Assembly (NCBI GenBank): GCA_949289855.1
Contig: CASEPS010000004.1
Coordinates: 1 to 64,000, forward strand
Direction: 5' to 3'
Length of the DNA: 64,000 bases
Origin: an uncultured Erysipelotrichaceae bacterium
GTDB lineage: Bacteria; Bacillota_I; Bacilli_A; Erysipelotrichales; Erysipelotrichaceae
The notes below the pieces were generated by a model. The model was not told the origin of the DNA. It ran no database searches and saw nothing but the letters and a program-made list of their open reading frames with translations. The translations under genes were made by a program, and so were the position numbers. Below, one piece after another: positions 10,467-18,029 of the stretch (the stretch's first letter is position 1; every line of letters begins with the position of its first letter).

Positions 10467-11195
10467 ATGTTTAATATTGTAGTATGCAAAGATTATGATG
10501 AAGTGAGCAGTGAAGCTTTCAAAGTTATGAAGGAAACCCTCGATAAGGGTAATCCGGTACTGGGACTGGCTACAGGAAGTACACCGGTTGGTCTTTACAA
10601 GAAGATGATTGCGGACCATAACAGCAGAGGTACTTCCTATAAGGGCATCATTACATTCAATCTGGATGAATACGTTGGTCTTCCAAAGGATCATGAACAG
10701 AGTTATTACACATTTATGCATGAAAATCTGTTCAATAGTATCGATATCCCGGAAGAAAATGTACATATTCCACTCGGTGATACAGAAGATCCGGAAGGAG
10801 CTGCAAAAGCATATGAAGATGAATTGAAGAAACATACTGTAGATCTGCAGGTTCTCGGTATCGGCTCTGATGGTCATATCGCTTTCAATGAACCGGGTAC
10901 ACCATTTGATTCTGAAACACATATTACAGATCTTGCAGAGCAGACGATCAAAGACAATGCCCGCTTCTTTGATGATGATCCTTCCAAAGTTCCTACAAAA
11001 GCAATCACCCAGGGTCTTGCCAGCATCATGCGCGCTAAGACAATCCTTCTCATTGCGACAGGTGCTAACAAAGCAGATGCTGTATATGGCATGATCAAGG
11101 GCCCGGTTTCCACAGACTGCCCGGCTAGTATTCTGCAGAACCATGACAATGTTTATGTCATTCTCGATGAAGCAGCAGCTTCAAGAATCCACTGA
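10467..11195 (+). CDS. nagB: Glucosamine-6-phosphate deaminase
   Basis: A 242-residue enzyme, the normal length for the short Gram-positive NagB. Signatures: GLATGSTPVGLYKKM (phosphate binding), NLDEYVGLPKDHEQSYYTFM (catalytic Asp) and GIGSDGHIAFNEPG (substrate-binding loop). It converts glucosamine 6-phosphate to fructose 6-phosphate and ammonia, feeding amino sugars into glycolysis. GGGAGG lies six bases before the start. It is encoded directly after the epimerase. Confidence 0.97.
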   Translation: MFNIVVCKDYDEVSSEAFKVMKETLDKGNPVLGLATGSTPVGLYKKMIADHNSRGTSYKGIITFNLDEYVGLPKDHEQSYYTFMHENLFNSIDIPEENVHIPLGDTEDPEGAAKAYEDELKKHTVDLQVLGIGSDGHIAFNEPGTPFDSETHITDLAEQTIKDNARFFDDDPSKVPTKAITQGLASIMRAKTILLIATGANKADAVYGMIKGPVSTDCPASILQNHDNVYVILDEAAASRIH

Positions 11196-11259
11196 GCAAA
11201 TCAATAGTCAGATGGTCTCTTTTCTGTCATACTACAGGTGACAAGAGGAGGTATAACTC

Positions 11260-11571
11260 ATGGATATTATCAAAAATGCTGCTGAATATGATGCAGTTCT
11301 TGCCGGAAACAAGTCGGTGTTCGTGGATTTCTATGCGGATTGGTGCGGGCCATGCAAAATGCTTGGTCCGGTCGTGGAGGAACTTGCAGGTGAGAATCCT
11401 GATGTGAAGTTCATCAAGGTCAATGTGGACAACAACCCGGATATTGCCGGCAGATATGGCATTATGTCCATTCCGACGATGCTTGTATTCAAAAATGGTG
11501 AACAGGCTGGTGCATCTGTTGGTTTTATGCCAAAACCACAGGTACAGGAACTCGTCAACAAAGCAAAATAG
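11260..11571 (+). CDS. trxA: Thioredoxin
   Basis: A 103-residue thioredoxin with the active site WCGPCK at residues 28-33, the buried Asp at 23 (VDFYAD), the cis-proline in SIPTMLVF and the C-terminal glycine motif VGFMPK. It reduces protein disulfides in the cytosol with thioredoxin reductase. AGGAGG lies nine bases before ATG. It is followed by its own terminator. Confidence 0.97.
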   Translation: MDIIKNAAEYDAVLAGNKSVFVDFYADWCGPCKMLGPVVEELAGENPDVKFIKVNVDNNPDIAGRYGIMSIPTMLVFKNGEQAGASVGFMPKPQVQELVNKAK

Positions 11572-11578
11572 TTTTGGG

Positions 11579-11631
11579 AAGGAATCCTTCATGGAGGTGA
11601 TTGTCGCCTTTATAGAGGGATTCCTTTTTTT
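11579..11631 (+). terminator. trxA terminator
   Basis: AAGGAATCC (11579-11587) pairs with GGATTCCTT (11618-11626), followed by T6. The loop of 30 bases holds a smaller GGAGGTGA/TCGCC stem. Confidence 0.85.
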
Positions 11632-11643
11632 GCACTCTGTAAA

Positions 11644-11660
11644 GTTTAGAATTTCTAAAC
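11644..11660. promoter_or_regulatory. Inverted-repeat operator candidate, upstream copy
   Basis: GTTTAGAATTTCTAAAC: an interrupted palindrome (8-bp arms, one central base) just upstream of the pot promoter -35. It shares the scheme GTTTA-N7-TAAAC with the site at 11726. The likely ligand is the regulator encoded immediately downstream. Confidence 0.65.
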
Positions 11661-11668
11661 AAATTGTA

Positions 11669-11696
11669 TTGCATTATGCGCACGAATCTGTATAAT
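11669..11696 (+). promoter_or_regulatory. Promoter of the regulator-potABCD operon
   Basis: TTGCAT (11669-11674), 16-base spacer, TATAAT (11691-11696). Flanked on both sides by GTTTA-N7-TAAAC repeats. Confidence 0.78.
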
Positions 11697-11725
11697 GTTT
11701 CTGGTTACATCGTACGTGATCATAT

Positions 11726-11742
11726 GTTTAGCTAAAGTAAAC
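11726..11742. promoter_or_regulatory. Inverted-repeat operator candidate, downstream copy
   Basis: GTTTAGCTAAAGTAAAC, with 5-bp arms GTTTA/TAAAC around seven bases. It lies in the transcribed leader about 25 bases after the expected start and just before the ribosome-binding site. It has the same arms and spacing as the site at 11644. Confidence 0.6.
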
Positions 11743-11756
11743 AGGGAGGTGAGGGT

Positions 11757-12299
11757 ATGATCGATATCGGCAATCGTATCCGCCAGCTCAGAATCAAAAA
11801 TGAACTGACACTGCAGGAACTTGCCAGCAGAACAGAACTGACGAAAGGATTCCTTTCACAACTAGAGAGAAATCTCACATCGCCATCGCTGACAACACTG
11901 GATGATATCTGTGAAGCACTCGGGACGGATCTTGCCCATTTCTTTATGGAAGAAGGTAATGAAAAGGTTGTATTTACACCTGAAGATGCTTTTGTGGATG
12001 AACAGGAAGATATGACGATTCACTGGATTGTGCCAAGTGCCCAGAAAAACAGCATGGAACCGATATTGCTTGAAATTGAACCGATGAAGAAGTCGATGGT
12101 GATCGATCCTCATGATGGAGAAGAAATGGGCTATGTGCTTTCTGGCAGAGTTGTATTGATCCGGCAGGGCGATCGTAAGGGAATTGTGGCGAAAAAGGGC
12201 GATACGTTCTATTTGCATGGAAACTCGACGCATTATCTGGAAAACCGCACACGTACGAAAGCTGTTGTATTGTGGATCAGCACACCACCGGTGTTCTGA
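11757..12299 (+). CDS. XRE-family regulator with cupin sensor domain (PuuR-like)
   Basis: 180 residues. An N-terminal helix-turn-helix (about 8-62, LTLQELASRTELTKGFLSQLERNLTSPSLTTL) is joined to a C-terminal cupin barrel (about 105-178, with MGYVLSGRVVL and KGDTFYLHGNSTHYLEN). This architecture is shared with PuuR/YdcN-type regulators, and a gene of this type in front of potABCD is a common arrangement in Firmicutes. It probably senses polyamines through the cupin and controls its own operon by the flanking repeats (inference). Strong GGGAGG ribosome-binding site. Its stop is 16 bases before potA. Confidence 0.88.
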   Translation: MIDIGNRIRQLRIKNELTLQELASRTELTKGFLSQLERNLTSPSLTTLDDICEALGTDLAHFFMEEGNEKVVFTPEDAFVDEQEDMTIHWIVPSAQKNSMEPILLEIEPMKKSMVIDPHDGEEMGYVLSGRVVLIRQGDRKGIVAKKGDTFYLHGNSTHYLENRTRTKAVVLWISTPPVF

Positions 12300-12315
12300 C
12301 AAAAGGGGAGGGGAC

Positions 12316-13881
12316 ATGAAAAAACTGATTGAAATCAAAAATGTTGTCAAGACATTTGGTAACCAGGTTGTTCTCAAGGGGATTTCCCTGGACATTTATG
12401 AAAATGAATTCGTGACATTACTTGGTCCATCAGGTTGTGGCAAGACTACACTTTTGCGCATGATCGGTGGCTTTCTTGATCCAAGTGAGGGACATATCAT
12501 CATCGATGGCGAAGATCAGGCAGGGGTACCAGCATATAAGAGGGATGTCAATACGGTATTTCAGCACTATGCGCTCTTCCCACATCTTGATGTCTATAAA
12601 AACATCGCCTTTGGACTCAATATCCGCAAGATGCCAAAAGACATTATCGAACAGAAAGTATCCCGTATGATCTCACTTGTCGGTCTTGAAGGTTTTGAAC
12701 ATCGCGATGTCACATTGCTTTCCGGTGGACAGCAGCAGCGCGTTGCCATTGCCCGAGCGCTTGTCAATGAGCCAAAAGTGTTACTGCTGGATGAATCACT
12801 TTCTGCTCTGGATAAGAATCTGCGTAAGGAAATGCAGATGGAACTTAAGGATATCCAGAAGGAAGTTGGTATTACCTTTGTGTTTGTCACCCATGACCAG
12901 GAAGAGGCACTGACGATGAGCGACAAGATTGTCATCATGAAAGATGGTGAAATCGAACAGGTTGGTACACCGGTAGAAGTCTATAATGAGCCGATCAATG
13001 AATATTGTGCAAAGTTCATCGGTGATTCTAATATCATCGATGGTGTCATGAAGAAAGACCGCCTCGTGTCCTTTGATGATGTTGACTATGCCTGTGTGGA
13101 CTATGGATTTGGTGAAAATGAGAATGTCGATATTGTCATCCGTCCGGAAGATATCGATATCGTTCCCCGCAACAGAGGTCTTTTGAATGGTGAAATCAAG
13201 TCTGTATTGTTCAAAGGTGTGCATTATGAAGTCATCGTAGAAACAAGTTCCGGTACATCCAAGACCGTTACAATGCATGTAACAAAGGCACAGGATGTCA
13301 CCAATGAAGAAGCACATGAAAAGATCAGTGCATCAAGTTTCTATATGGACCTGGAAGATGTTGAGGGCATAACTGACCGTGAGATTATTGCCCGTGCCAA
13401 TGCCCAGGCGTGGAATGATGAAAATGAAGATGTTTCCCTTTCCAAAGTGGAATATGAATTGAAGAATGAAACTGGATCCTATGCCTGCACATTTGGTACA
13501 GACAAAGGAACAGAAATCACCATTCAGATTCATGTTGTCAAGCCACGTGTTGTGGAAGACGCAAGCAATGAAGAAATGATTCAGGCATTTGATTTCTATC
13601 GCTCAGCGGATGAAATCAAAGAATCTGTCGCTCTTGATACAGATCTTGTGCGTTGGGCAGATGCCTATGCATGGGATACAGAAGATAATTCCCGGGTTGA
13701 GATCTGGGATGTCAAATATGACTTTGATGAAACTGATATCAAAGAAGGGGATTATCCGATCACTTTCTCCACCCAGGGTCGTGAGCTCAAGATTGAGACA
13801 ACTGACCGCTTTGAGGTTGGACAAAGAATTGGTCTTTATTGGAATCCGGAAGATATTCATGTCATGAGGAAGATGGGTTAA
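12316..13881 (+). CDS. potA: Spermidine/putrescine ABC transporter ATPase PotA with a large C-terminal insertion
   Basis: 521 residues, against about 350-380 for usual PotA. Residues 1-235 are a standard ABC ATPase: Walker A GPSGCGKTT, signature LSGGQQQRVAIARAL, Walker B VLLLDES, H-loop VTHDQ. Residues ~236-305 begin the regulatory TOBE region (VIRPEDIDIVP, GEIKSVLFKGVHYEVIVE). Residues ~310-490 are an insertion made of two tandem, acidic, beta-rich repeats with the shared pattern (A/R)WADAYAW/ARANAQAW and D--YE/DVKY. The last TOBE strands (RFEVGQRIGLYWNPEDIHVM) follow. It energises polyamine uptake at the inner face of the membrane. The start is set by GGGGAGG before ATG 12316. Confidence 0.93.
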   Translation: MKKLIEIKNVVKTFGNQVVLKGISLDIYENEFVTLLGPSGCGKTTLLRMIGGFLDPSEGHIIIDGEDQAGVPAYKRDVNTVFQHYALFPHLDVYKNIAFGLNIRKMPKDIIEQKVSRMISLVGLEGFEHRDVTLLSGGQQQRVAIARALVNEPKVLLLDESLSALDKNLRKEMQMELKDIQKEVGITFVFVTHDQEEALTMSDKIVIMKDGEIEQVGTPVEVYNEPINEYCAKFIGDSNIIDGVMKKDRLVSFDDVDYACVDYGFGENENVDIVIRPEDIDIVPRNRGLLNGEIKSVLFKGVHYEVIVETSSGTSKTVTMHVTKAQDVTNEEAHEKISASSFYMDLEDVEGITDREIIARANAQAWNDENEDVSLSKVEYELKNETGSYACTFGTDKGTEITIQIHVVKPRVVEDASNEEMIQAFDFYRSADEIKESVALDTDLVRWADAYAWDTEDNSRVEIWDVKYDFDETDIKEGDYPITFSTQGRELKIETTDRFEVGQRIGLYWNPEDIHVMRKMG

Positions 13882-13885
13882 GAAA

Positions 13886-14671
13886 ATGAAGCAGTTCAAT
13901 AAACTAGTCGTTCCATACATCATCTGGATGTCAATTATGATCGTTGTACCGATGCTGATGATTGTGCTCTATGCTTTTACAGCAAAGGGCAACTCGGTAC
14001 TGACATTGAAGTTCACACTGGAAAACTTTGCCCGTTTTTTCTCGGATTCCATTTTTCCAAGTGTTTTGTTCCGTTCTCTCAAAATGGCCTTTGTGACAAC
14101 CATTATCTGTATTGCCATCGGTTATCCAACGGCATATTACATGGCACGTCTCAAGCCAAATTCACAAGGCATTGCCGTATTGCTTGTGACATTGCCGATG
14201 TGGATCAATATGCTTGTACGCACCTATGCATGGAAGGGGATTCTTTCCAATTTCTCCGTGCCGGCAGAAATATCTGTCTACATTGGTATGGTATATAACT
14301 TCCTGCCATTCATGATCCTGCAGATTTACAATGCCCTTGGCAAAATTGATCCGGCTCTCATTGTGGCTGCCCAGGACCTTGGCGCAAGTGACAGGGAAAC
14401 ATTTCTGCGCGTGACATTGCCACTTTCTTTAAGCGGTGTTGTCAGTGGTATCACCCTGGTATTTCTGCCAGCGGTATCTTCCTTCTTTATTCCCAAACTG
14501 CTTGGTGGAGGAAGCTATGTATTGATTGGTAATCTCATCGAGGACTACTTTGTCAACACCGGTGACTGGAATTTTGGTGCTGCCATCAGTATGATCATGG
14601 CTATCATCATTCTGGTCTCCATGTATGTGACACGTAAGCTCGACAAGGAACCAAAGGAGGTATCTGACTGA
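13886..14671 (+). CDS. potB: Spermidine/putrescine ABC transporter permease PotB
   Basis: A 261-residue protein with about six membrane segments and the binding-protein-dependent-transport EAA loop (DLGASDRETFLRVTLPLSLSG). Together with PotC it forms the membrane channel driven by PotA. It starts four bases after the potA stop, and its TGA overlaps the potC ATG by one base (TGATG at 14669-14673). Confidence 0.95.
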   Translation: MKQFNKLVVPYIIWMSIMIVVPMLMIVLYAFTAKGNSVLTLKFTLENFARFFSDSIFPSVLFRSLKMAFVTTIICIAIGYPTAYYMARLKPNSQGIAVLLVTLPMWINMLVRTYAWKGILSNFSVPAEISVYIGMVYNFLPFMILQIYNALGKIDPALIVAAQDLGASDRETFLRVTLPLSLSGVVSGITLVFLPAVSSFFIPKLLGGGSYVLIGNLIEDYFVNTGDWNFGAAISMIMAIIILVSMYVTRKLDKEPKEVSD

Positions 14672-15489
14672 TGAAAAAGAAGAATAAGATATTTTCCAAA
14701 GTTTTCTTTGCCCTGGTCATGGCATTCTTCTATCTGCCAATCATCTATGTTGTCTTCTTCAGTTTCAACTCAACAAAGTCTCTCAGCCGCTTCAGTGGTT
14801 TTTCACTGAGGTGGTATGAAAGTATGTTCAATAACCGCAATATCATGGAAGCCATCTTCTATACGGTATTATGTGCAGTGCTTGCGACAATCATTTCCAC
14901 CATTATTGGAACGATTACCGCTATTGCCCTGTCAAAAAACAGAAAGGTTGTGCGGGAGCTTGTGACACAGGTCAACAACCTGCCGATGCTGAATCCGGAA
15001 ATTGTCACAGCGATCGGCTTCATGCTGTTCTTTGCCTCTCTTGGCATCAAGACTGGTTTTATGACCATGTTATTGGCACATATTGCCTTCTGTATTCCCT
15101 ATGTCATCCTGTCGATCATGCCACGCCTGAGAAGACTGGATCCAAATATGGCAGAAGCAGCACTGGATCTTGGCTGTACGCCATGGCAGGCGATGTCGAA
15201 GGTCATCATTCCGCAGATCAAAGGTGGCATCATTGCCGGGGCATTAGTAGCTTTTTCGATGTCATTTGATGACTTTGTCATCTCTATGTTTACAACCGGA
15301 CCTGGTGTGTCCAATATATCCATCTATGTGTATTCCAGTGTCAAACGTGTCAATCCGACCATCAATGCACTGAGTGCCATCATAGTTTATGTTGTAACAG
15401 CAGTACTCATTCTAGTGAATGTTATACCGATGATTAAAGACAGGAGGAGAAAGAAGAATGAAAAGTATCTTGAAAACGGTATCGCTTAG
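14671..15489 (+). CDS. potC: Spermidine/putrescine ABC transporter permease PotC
   Basis: A 272-residue integral membrane protein. It has the EAA loop (AEAALDLGCTPWQAMSKVIIPQIKGGIIAG) and the PotC-typical FSMSFDDFVISMFTTGPG. It partners PotB. The gene overlaps potB by one base at its start and potD by 32 bases at its end, so the whole operon is tightly coupled. Confidence 0.95.
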   Translation: MKKKNKIFSKVFFALVMAFFYLPIIYVVFFSFNSTKSLSRFSGFSLRWYESMFNNRNIMEAIFYTVLCAVLATIISTIIGTITAIALSKNRKVVRELVTQVNNLPMLNPEIVTAIGFMLFFASLGIKTGFMTMLLAHIAFCIPYVILSIMPRLRRLDPNMAEAALDLGCTPWQAMSKVIIPQIKGGIIAGALVAFSMSFDDFVISMFTTGPGVSNISIYVYSSVKRVNPTINALSAIIVYVVTAVLILVNVIPMIKDRRRKKNEKYLENGIA

Positions 15490-16555
15490 TGCTCTTGCAC
15501 TGAACCTTGCGGCATGTTCTGGTGCTGGTAATACAGTGGAACAGGTTGCGGACGCCAATGAAGAATTTGGCTGTGATGTAATTAATGTGTTCTCTCCCAG
15601 TGAGTACATTGGCGAAAATGTGATTTCGAACTTCGAAACAATGTATAACGCCCGTGTCAACTACGATCTGTTTGATTCCAATGAAATGATGTATACAAAG
15701 CTGCTTGGCGGCAGTGCATATGATGTGCTTGTACCAAGTGACTATATGATTGAACAGCTCATGCAGGAAGATATGTTGCAGCCGATTGATCAGGATGCGA
15801 TGACTAATATCGACCTGCTTGATCCGAATGTTGTTACAGCACAGAAGACATTTGATCCTGACCTCAGCTATTCTGTTCCTTATTTCTGGGGTTCTGTAGG
15901 TCTTGTCTACAATACACAGACTGTTGATCCTGCTCTTATTAAAGAAGAAGGTTGGAATATCTTGCATAACACCGATTACAAGGGAAAGATTTACTTCTAC
16001 GATTCACAGCGCGATGGCTTCATGGTTGCCTTCAAGGCGCTTGGCTATTCCATGAATACCGACAATGATGAAGAAATCAATGCGGCATATGAATGGCTTG
16101 TAGAAATGAATGATACAATGGAACCTGCCTATGTCACTGATGAAGTGATTGATGGCATGGTCAATGGAGACAAAGATATCGCGGTCATGTATTCTGGCGA
16201 CGCGTCATATGTTCTCTCCGAAAATCCGGATATGGCATGGATTGAACCAGAACAGGGCACAAATATCTGGATTGATGCGATGGTCATTCCTTCCAACTCC
16301 AGCTGCCCGGGTCTTGCCAATGCCTTCATCAACTACATTATCAGCGAAGATGTACAGATGGAGAACTCTGCATATGTCGGCTATACATCCGTAGATACAG
16401 AAGTGGCGGAATTCATGGCAGGTGAAGAAGGCGATTATTATGAAATCTCTTCCTATGTACCGCGTTCCGGTTATGATAAGGATGAAGCATTCCATTACAA
16501 TCCATCCCTTAAAGAAAAGCTTGCGGATCTTTGGAACAAGGTCAAAGTAGGCTGA
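15458..16555 (+). CDS. potD: Spermidine/putrescine-binding lipoprotein PotD
   Basis: A 365-residue lipoprotein with lipobox LAAC (Cys20). The body is a SBP_bac_8/PotD fold: NVFSPSEYIGENVISNFE, YDVLVPSDYMIEQLMQEDML, SYSVPYFWGSVGLVYN, and the C-terminal NAFINYIISEDV. It captures polyamine outside the membrane and delivers it to PotBC. GGAGG within the end of potC provides its ribosome-binding site. It closes the potABCD operon before a terminator at 16565. Confidence 0.95.
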   Translation: MKSILKTVSLSALALNLAACSGAGNTVEQVADANEEFGCDVINVFSPSEYIGENVISNFETMYNARVNYDLFDSNEMMYTKLLGGSAYDVLVPSDYMIEQLMQEDMLQPIDQDAMTNIDLLDPNVVTAQKTFDPDLSYSVPYFWGSVGLVYNTQTVDPALIKEEGWNILHNTDYKGKIYFYDSQRDGFMVAFKALGYSMNTDNDEEINAAYEWLVEMNDTMEPAYVTDEVIDGMVNGDKDIAVMYSGDASYVLSENPDMAWIEPEQGTNIWIDAMVIPSNSSCPGLANAFINYIISEDVQMENSAYVGYTSVDTEVAEFMAGEEGDYYEISSYVPRSGYDKDEAFHYNPSLKEKLADLWNKVKVG

Positions 16556-16564
16556 GAAAAGAAC

Positions 16565-16590
16565 AAAGGAGGCAATGCCTCCTTTTGATT
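16565..16590. terminator. Bidirectional terminator between potD and the convergent gene
   Basis: AAAGGAGGC, loop AAT, GCCTCCTTT (16565-16585): a perfect 9-bp stem flanked by A on the left and T on the right. It serves potD on the plus strand and the converging gene (stop at 16589) on the minus strand. Confidence 0.88.
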
Positions 16591-17683
16591 ATGGATTGGC
16601 AGTTTCTTCCATGGTCAAAGAGAAGAAGCCATCCACAGAACAGCTGTGTTTTGTCCTGCTTTCAAAATGTAGAACAGATGAAGAATCACGGTAGATGGTA
16701 CCGGTGAATTCTGCGGTGAGATCACTGAACCTGCTATACCAGGGAAGGTTATCCGCAATGAGGGGGAAGGAAATGGTGAAGCCATCATATGATTCCCGGA
16801 TATTGCCTTCCTCATAACCGCTGATGACAAGTGTTTGTTCATCATGCGCCAGTGCATAACCACATGTTTCCAGTTCCTGTACAAGAAGTGTTTCTGCTTC
16901 AGCAAGAATGGTATCAATCTCTGTATCGCTCAGTTCATCAAGCGTTTCGATCAGTACCGGTTTTGTGCCGACAACATAGTCTTTTGTTGTTGCGGTAAGC
17001 ACATAACCTGCTTCCTGCAGCTGTGCTGTGTTTGCTGCAGCAGTCAGGGTGATGGTTGTTTCATCTTTTGCCTCCCAGGTATACGTTATGCCAAGGGAGA
17101 GGAGATTATCCGGAATGGTCAGATGCATATCCGCTATGCCATCCTGCATTGTCCATGTGGCAGCGACATCCAAGAATGGGTCAACAGGGGTGAGCTCCGC
17201 AAGTCCTTCCACTTTGTAATTCTTTTGTGTATTGACAAGCTGGTAGCCGGCATTACGGGCAAGTTCTTTATCGATCGTACATGAGTAGGTGATGACTTCG
17301 TCATTGGAAAGGCCGCTGTCTTTGTTAAACCCACAGACGATGCTGTCTTTGAGCTGGGAAAGGTAAATGGTACTTTCTCCAGAGGCGTCTTTTTGTTCGA
17401 TGGTTAGAGAAAGCTTGTCGAGCATTGCCTGTTCGGGGTGAAAGTCATCCTGCACTGTACCATTACCGTTATAACCACTGAATGCTATGGAAGAATCATC
17501 CAGCACATGGAGTGGAATGCCGGCATATTGTCTGTATTGCACGAAACAGATCATAATGACAACCAACATTCCACCGGTTGTCAATGCAATGACACTGGCA
17601 GTGGAAAAGTGCTTCTTTTTCCGCTTTGTTAAGGGGATATGGGTCTGTATCCATTCTCTGATTTTTGTGATGTAGTCTTTCAT
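16589..17683 (-). CDS. Membrane-anchored extracellular protein of unknown function
   Basis: About 364 residues from the preferred start. The N-terminus is basic (KRKKKH), then one membrane segment (residues ~30-50), then a wholly extracellular region built of repeated ~75-residue beta modules. Each contains the pattern AG-(Y/V)-L--T-K-Y-V (NAGYQLVNTQKNYKV, EAGYVLTATTKDYVV, TCGYALAHDEQTLVI). It may bind a cell-wall ligand; no enzyme motif is seen. A six-codon extension to 17701 is open, but TATATT at 17695-17690 ends six bases before the ATG at 17683, so I prefer the shorter, leaderless form. Confidence 0.75.
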   Translation of the reverse strand: MKDYITKIREWIQTHIPLTKRKKKHFSTASVIALTTGGMLVVIMICFVQYRQYAGIPLHVLDDSSIAFSGYNGNGTVQDDFHPEQAMLDKLSLTIEQKDASGESTIYLSQLKDSIVCGFNKDSGLSNDEVITYSCTIDKELARNAGYQLVNTQKNYKVEGLAELTPVDPFLDVAATWTMQDGIADMHLTIPDNLLSLGITYTWEAKDETTITLTAAANTAQLQEAGYVLTATTKDYVVGTKPVLIETLDELSDTEIDTILAEAETLLVQELETCGYALAHDEQTLVISGYEEGNIRESYDGFTISFPLIADNLPWYSRFSDLTAEFTGTIYRDSSSVLHFESRTKHSCSVDGFFSLTMEETANP

Positions 17684-17689
17684 GGAAAC

Positions 17690-17717
17690 AATATAGCACA
17701 AACTGACCGAAGGTCAA
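17690..17717 (-). promoter_or_regulatory. Promoter abutting the start codon of the gene at 17683
   Basis: On the minus strand TTGACC (17717-17712), 16-base spacer, TATATT (17695-17690), then six bases to ATG. TGACC-TTC-GGTCA overlaps the -35 as a short palindrome and could be a regulator site. Confidence 0.6.
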
Positions 17718-17740
17718 ACAGAATGTTTCTCATTTTTGTG

Positions 17741-17769
17741 TTGCAAATTGCGTAAAGAATTGGTAATAT
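17741..17769 (+). promoter_or_regulatory. tRNA-Cys promoter
   Basis: TTGCAA (17741-17746), 17-base spacer, TAATAT (17764-17769), 20 bases before the tRNA. Confidence 0.65.
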
Positions 17770-17789
17770 AACAAAGCACAGCGAAACAT

Positions 17790-17863
17790 GGTTCCTTAGC
17801 CAAGTGGTAAGGCAGCAGACTGCAACTCTGCGAGCGCCGGTTCGACTCCGGCAGGAACCTCCA
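17790..17863 (+). tRNA. tRNA-Cys (GCA)
   Basis: Acceptor GGTTCCT pairs with AGGAACC, anticodon GCA in CTGCAAC, T-arm GCCGG-TTCGACT-CCGGC, discriminator T and encoded CCA (17861-17863). Confidence 0.95.
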
Positions 17864-17865
17864 TG

Positions 17866-17890
17866 AACATCCGTAATGGATGTTTTTCTT
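17866..17890 (+). terminator. Terminator after tRNA-Cys
   Basis: AACATCC, loop GTAAT, GGATGTT (17866-17884) followed by T residues. Confidence 0.8.
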
Positions 17891-17893
17891 TTC

Positions 17894-17922
17894 TTGCGTA
17901 TTATGCATTTTGCATGTAAAAT
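17894..17922 (+). promoter_or_regulatory. tRNA-Leu promoter
   Basis: TTGCGT (17894-17899), 17-base spacer, TAAAAT (17917-17922), 16 bases before the tRNA. Confidence 0.65.
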
Positions 17923-17938
17923 AAATACGCTGATTTTT

Positions 17939-18022
17939 GGGGTCATGGCGGAACCGGTAGACGCATCGGACTTAAAATCCGGTGATGGAAACATCGTGTG
18001 GGTTCAAGTCCCACTGGCCCCA
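17939..18022 (+). tRNA. tRNA-Leu (TAA)
   Basis: Acceptor GGGGTCA pairs with TGGCCCC, anticodon TAA in GACTTAAAATC, class II variable arm (GATGGAAACATC) and T-arm GTGGG-TTCAAGT-CCCAC. CCA is not encoded. A T-run follows immediately. Confidence 0.95.
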
Positions 18023-18029
18023 TCTTTTT

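Noticed and set aside
11679-11686. CGCACGAA near the pot promoter, identical to an octaloop
   Set aside because: The flanks do not pair; chance match.
12184-12315. Longer start for potA and similar upstream extensions (7401 for the HAD gene, 19063 for surE)
   Set aside because: Good ribosome-binding sites and conserved first residues fix the starts at 12316, 7533 and 19102.
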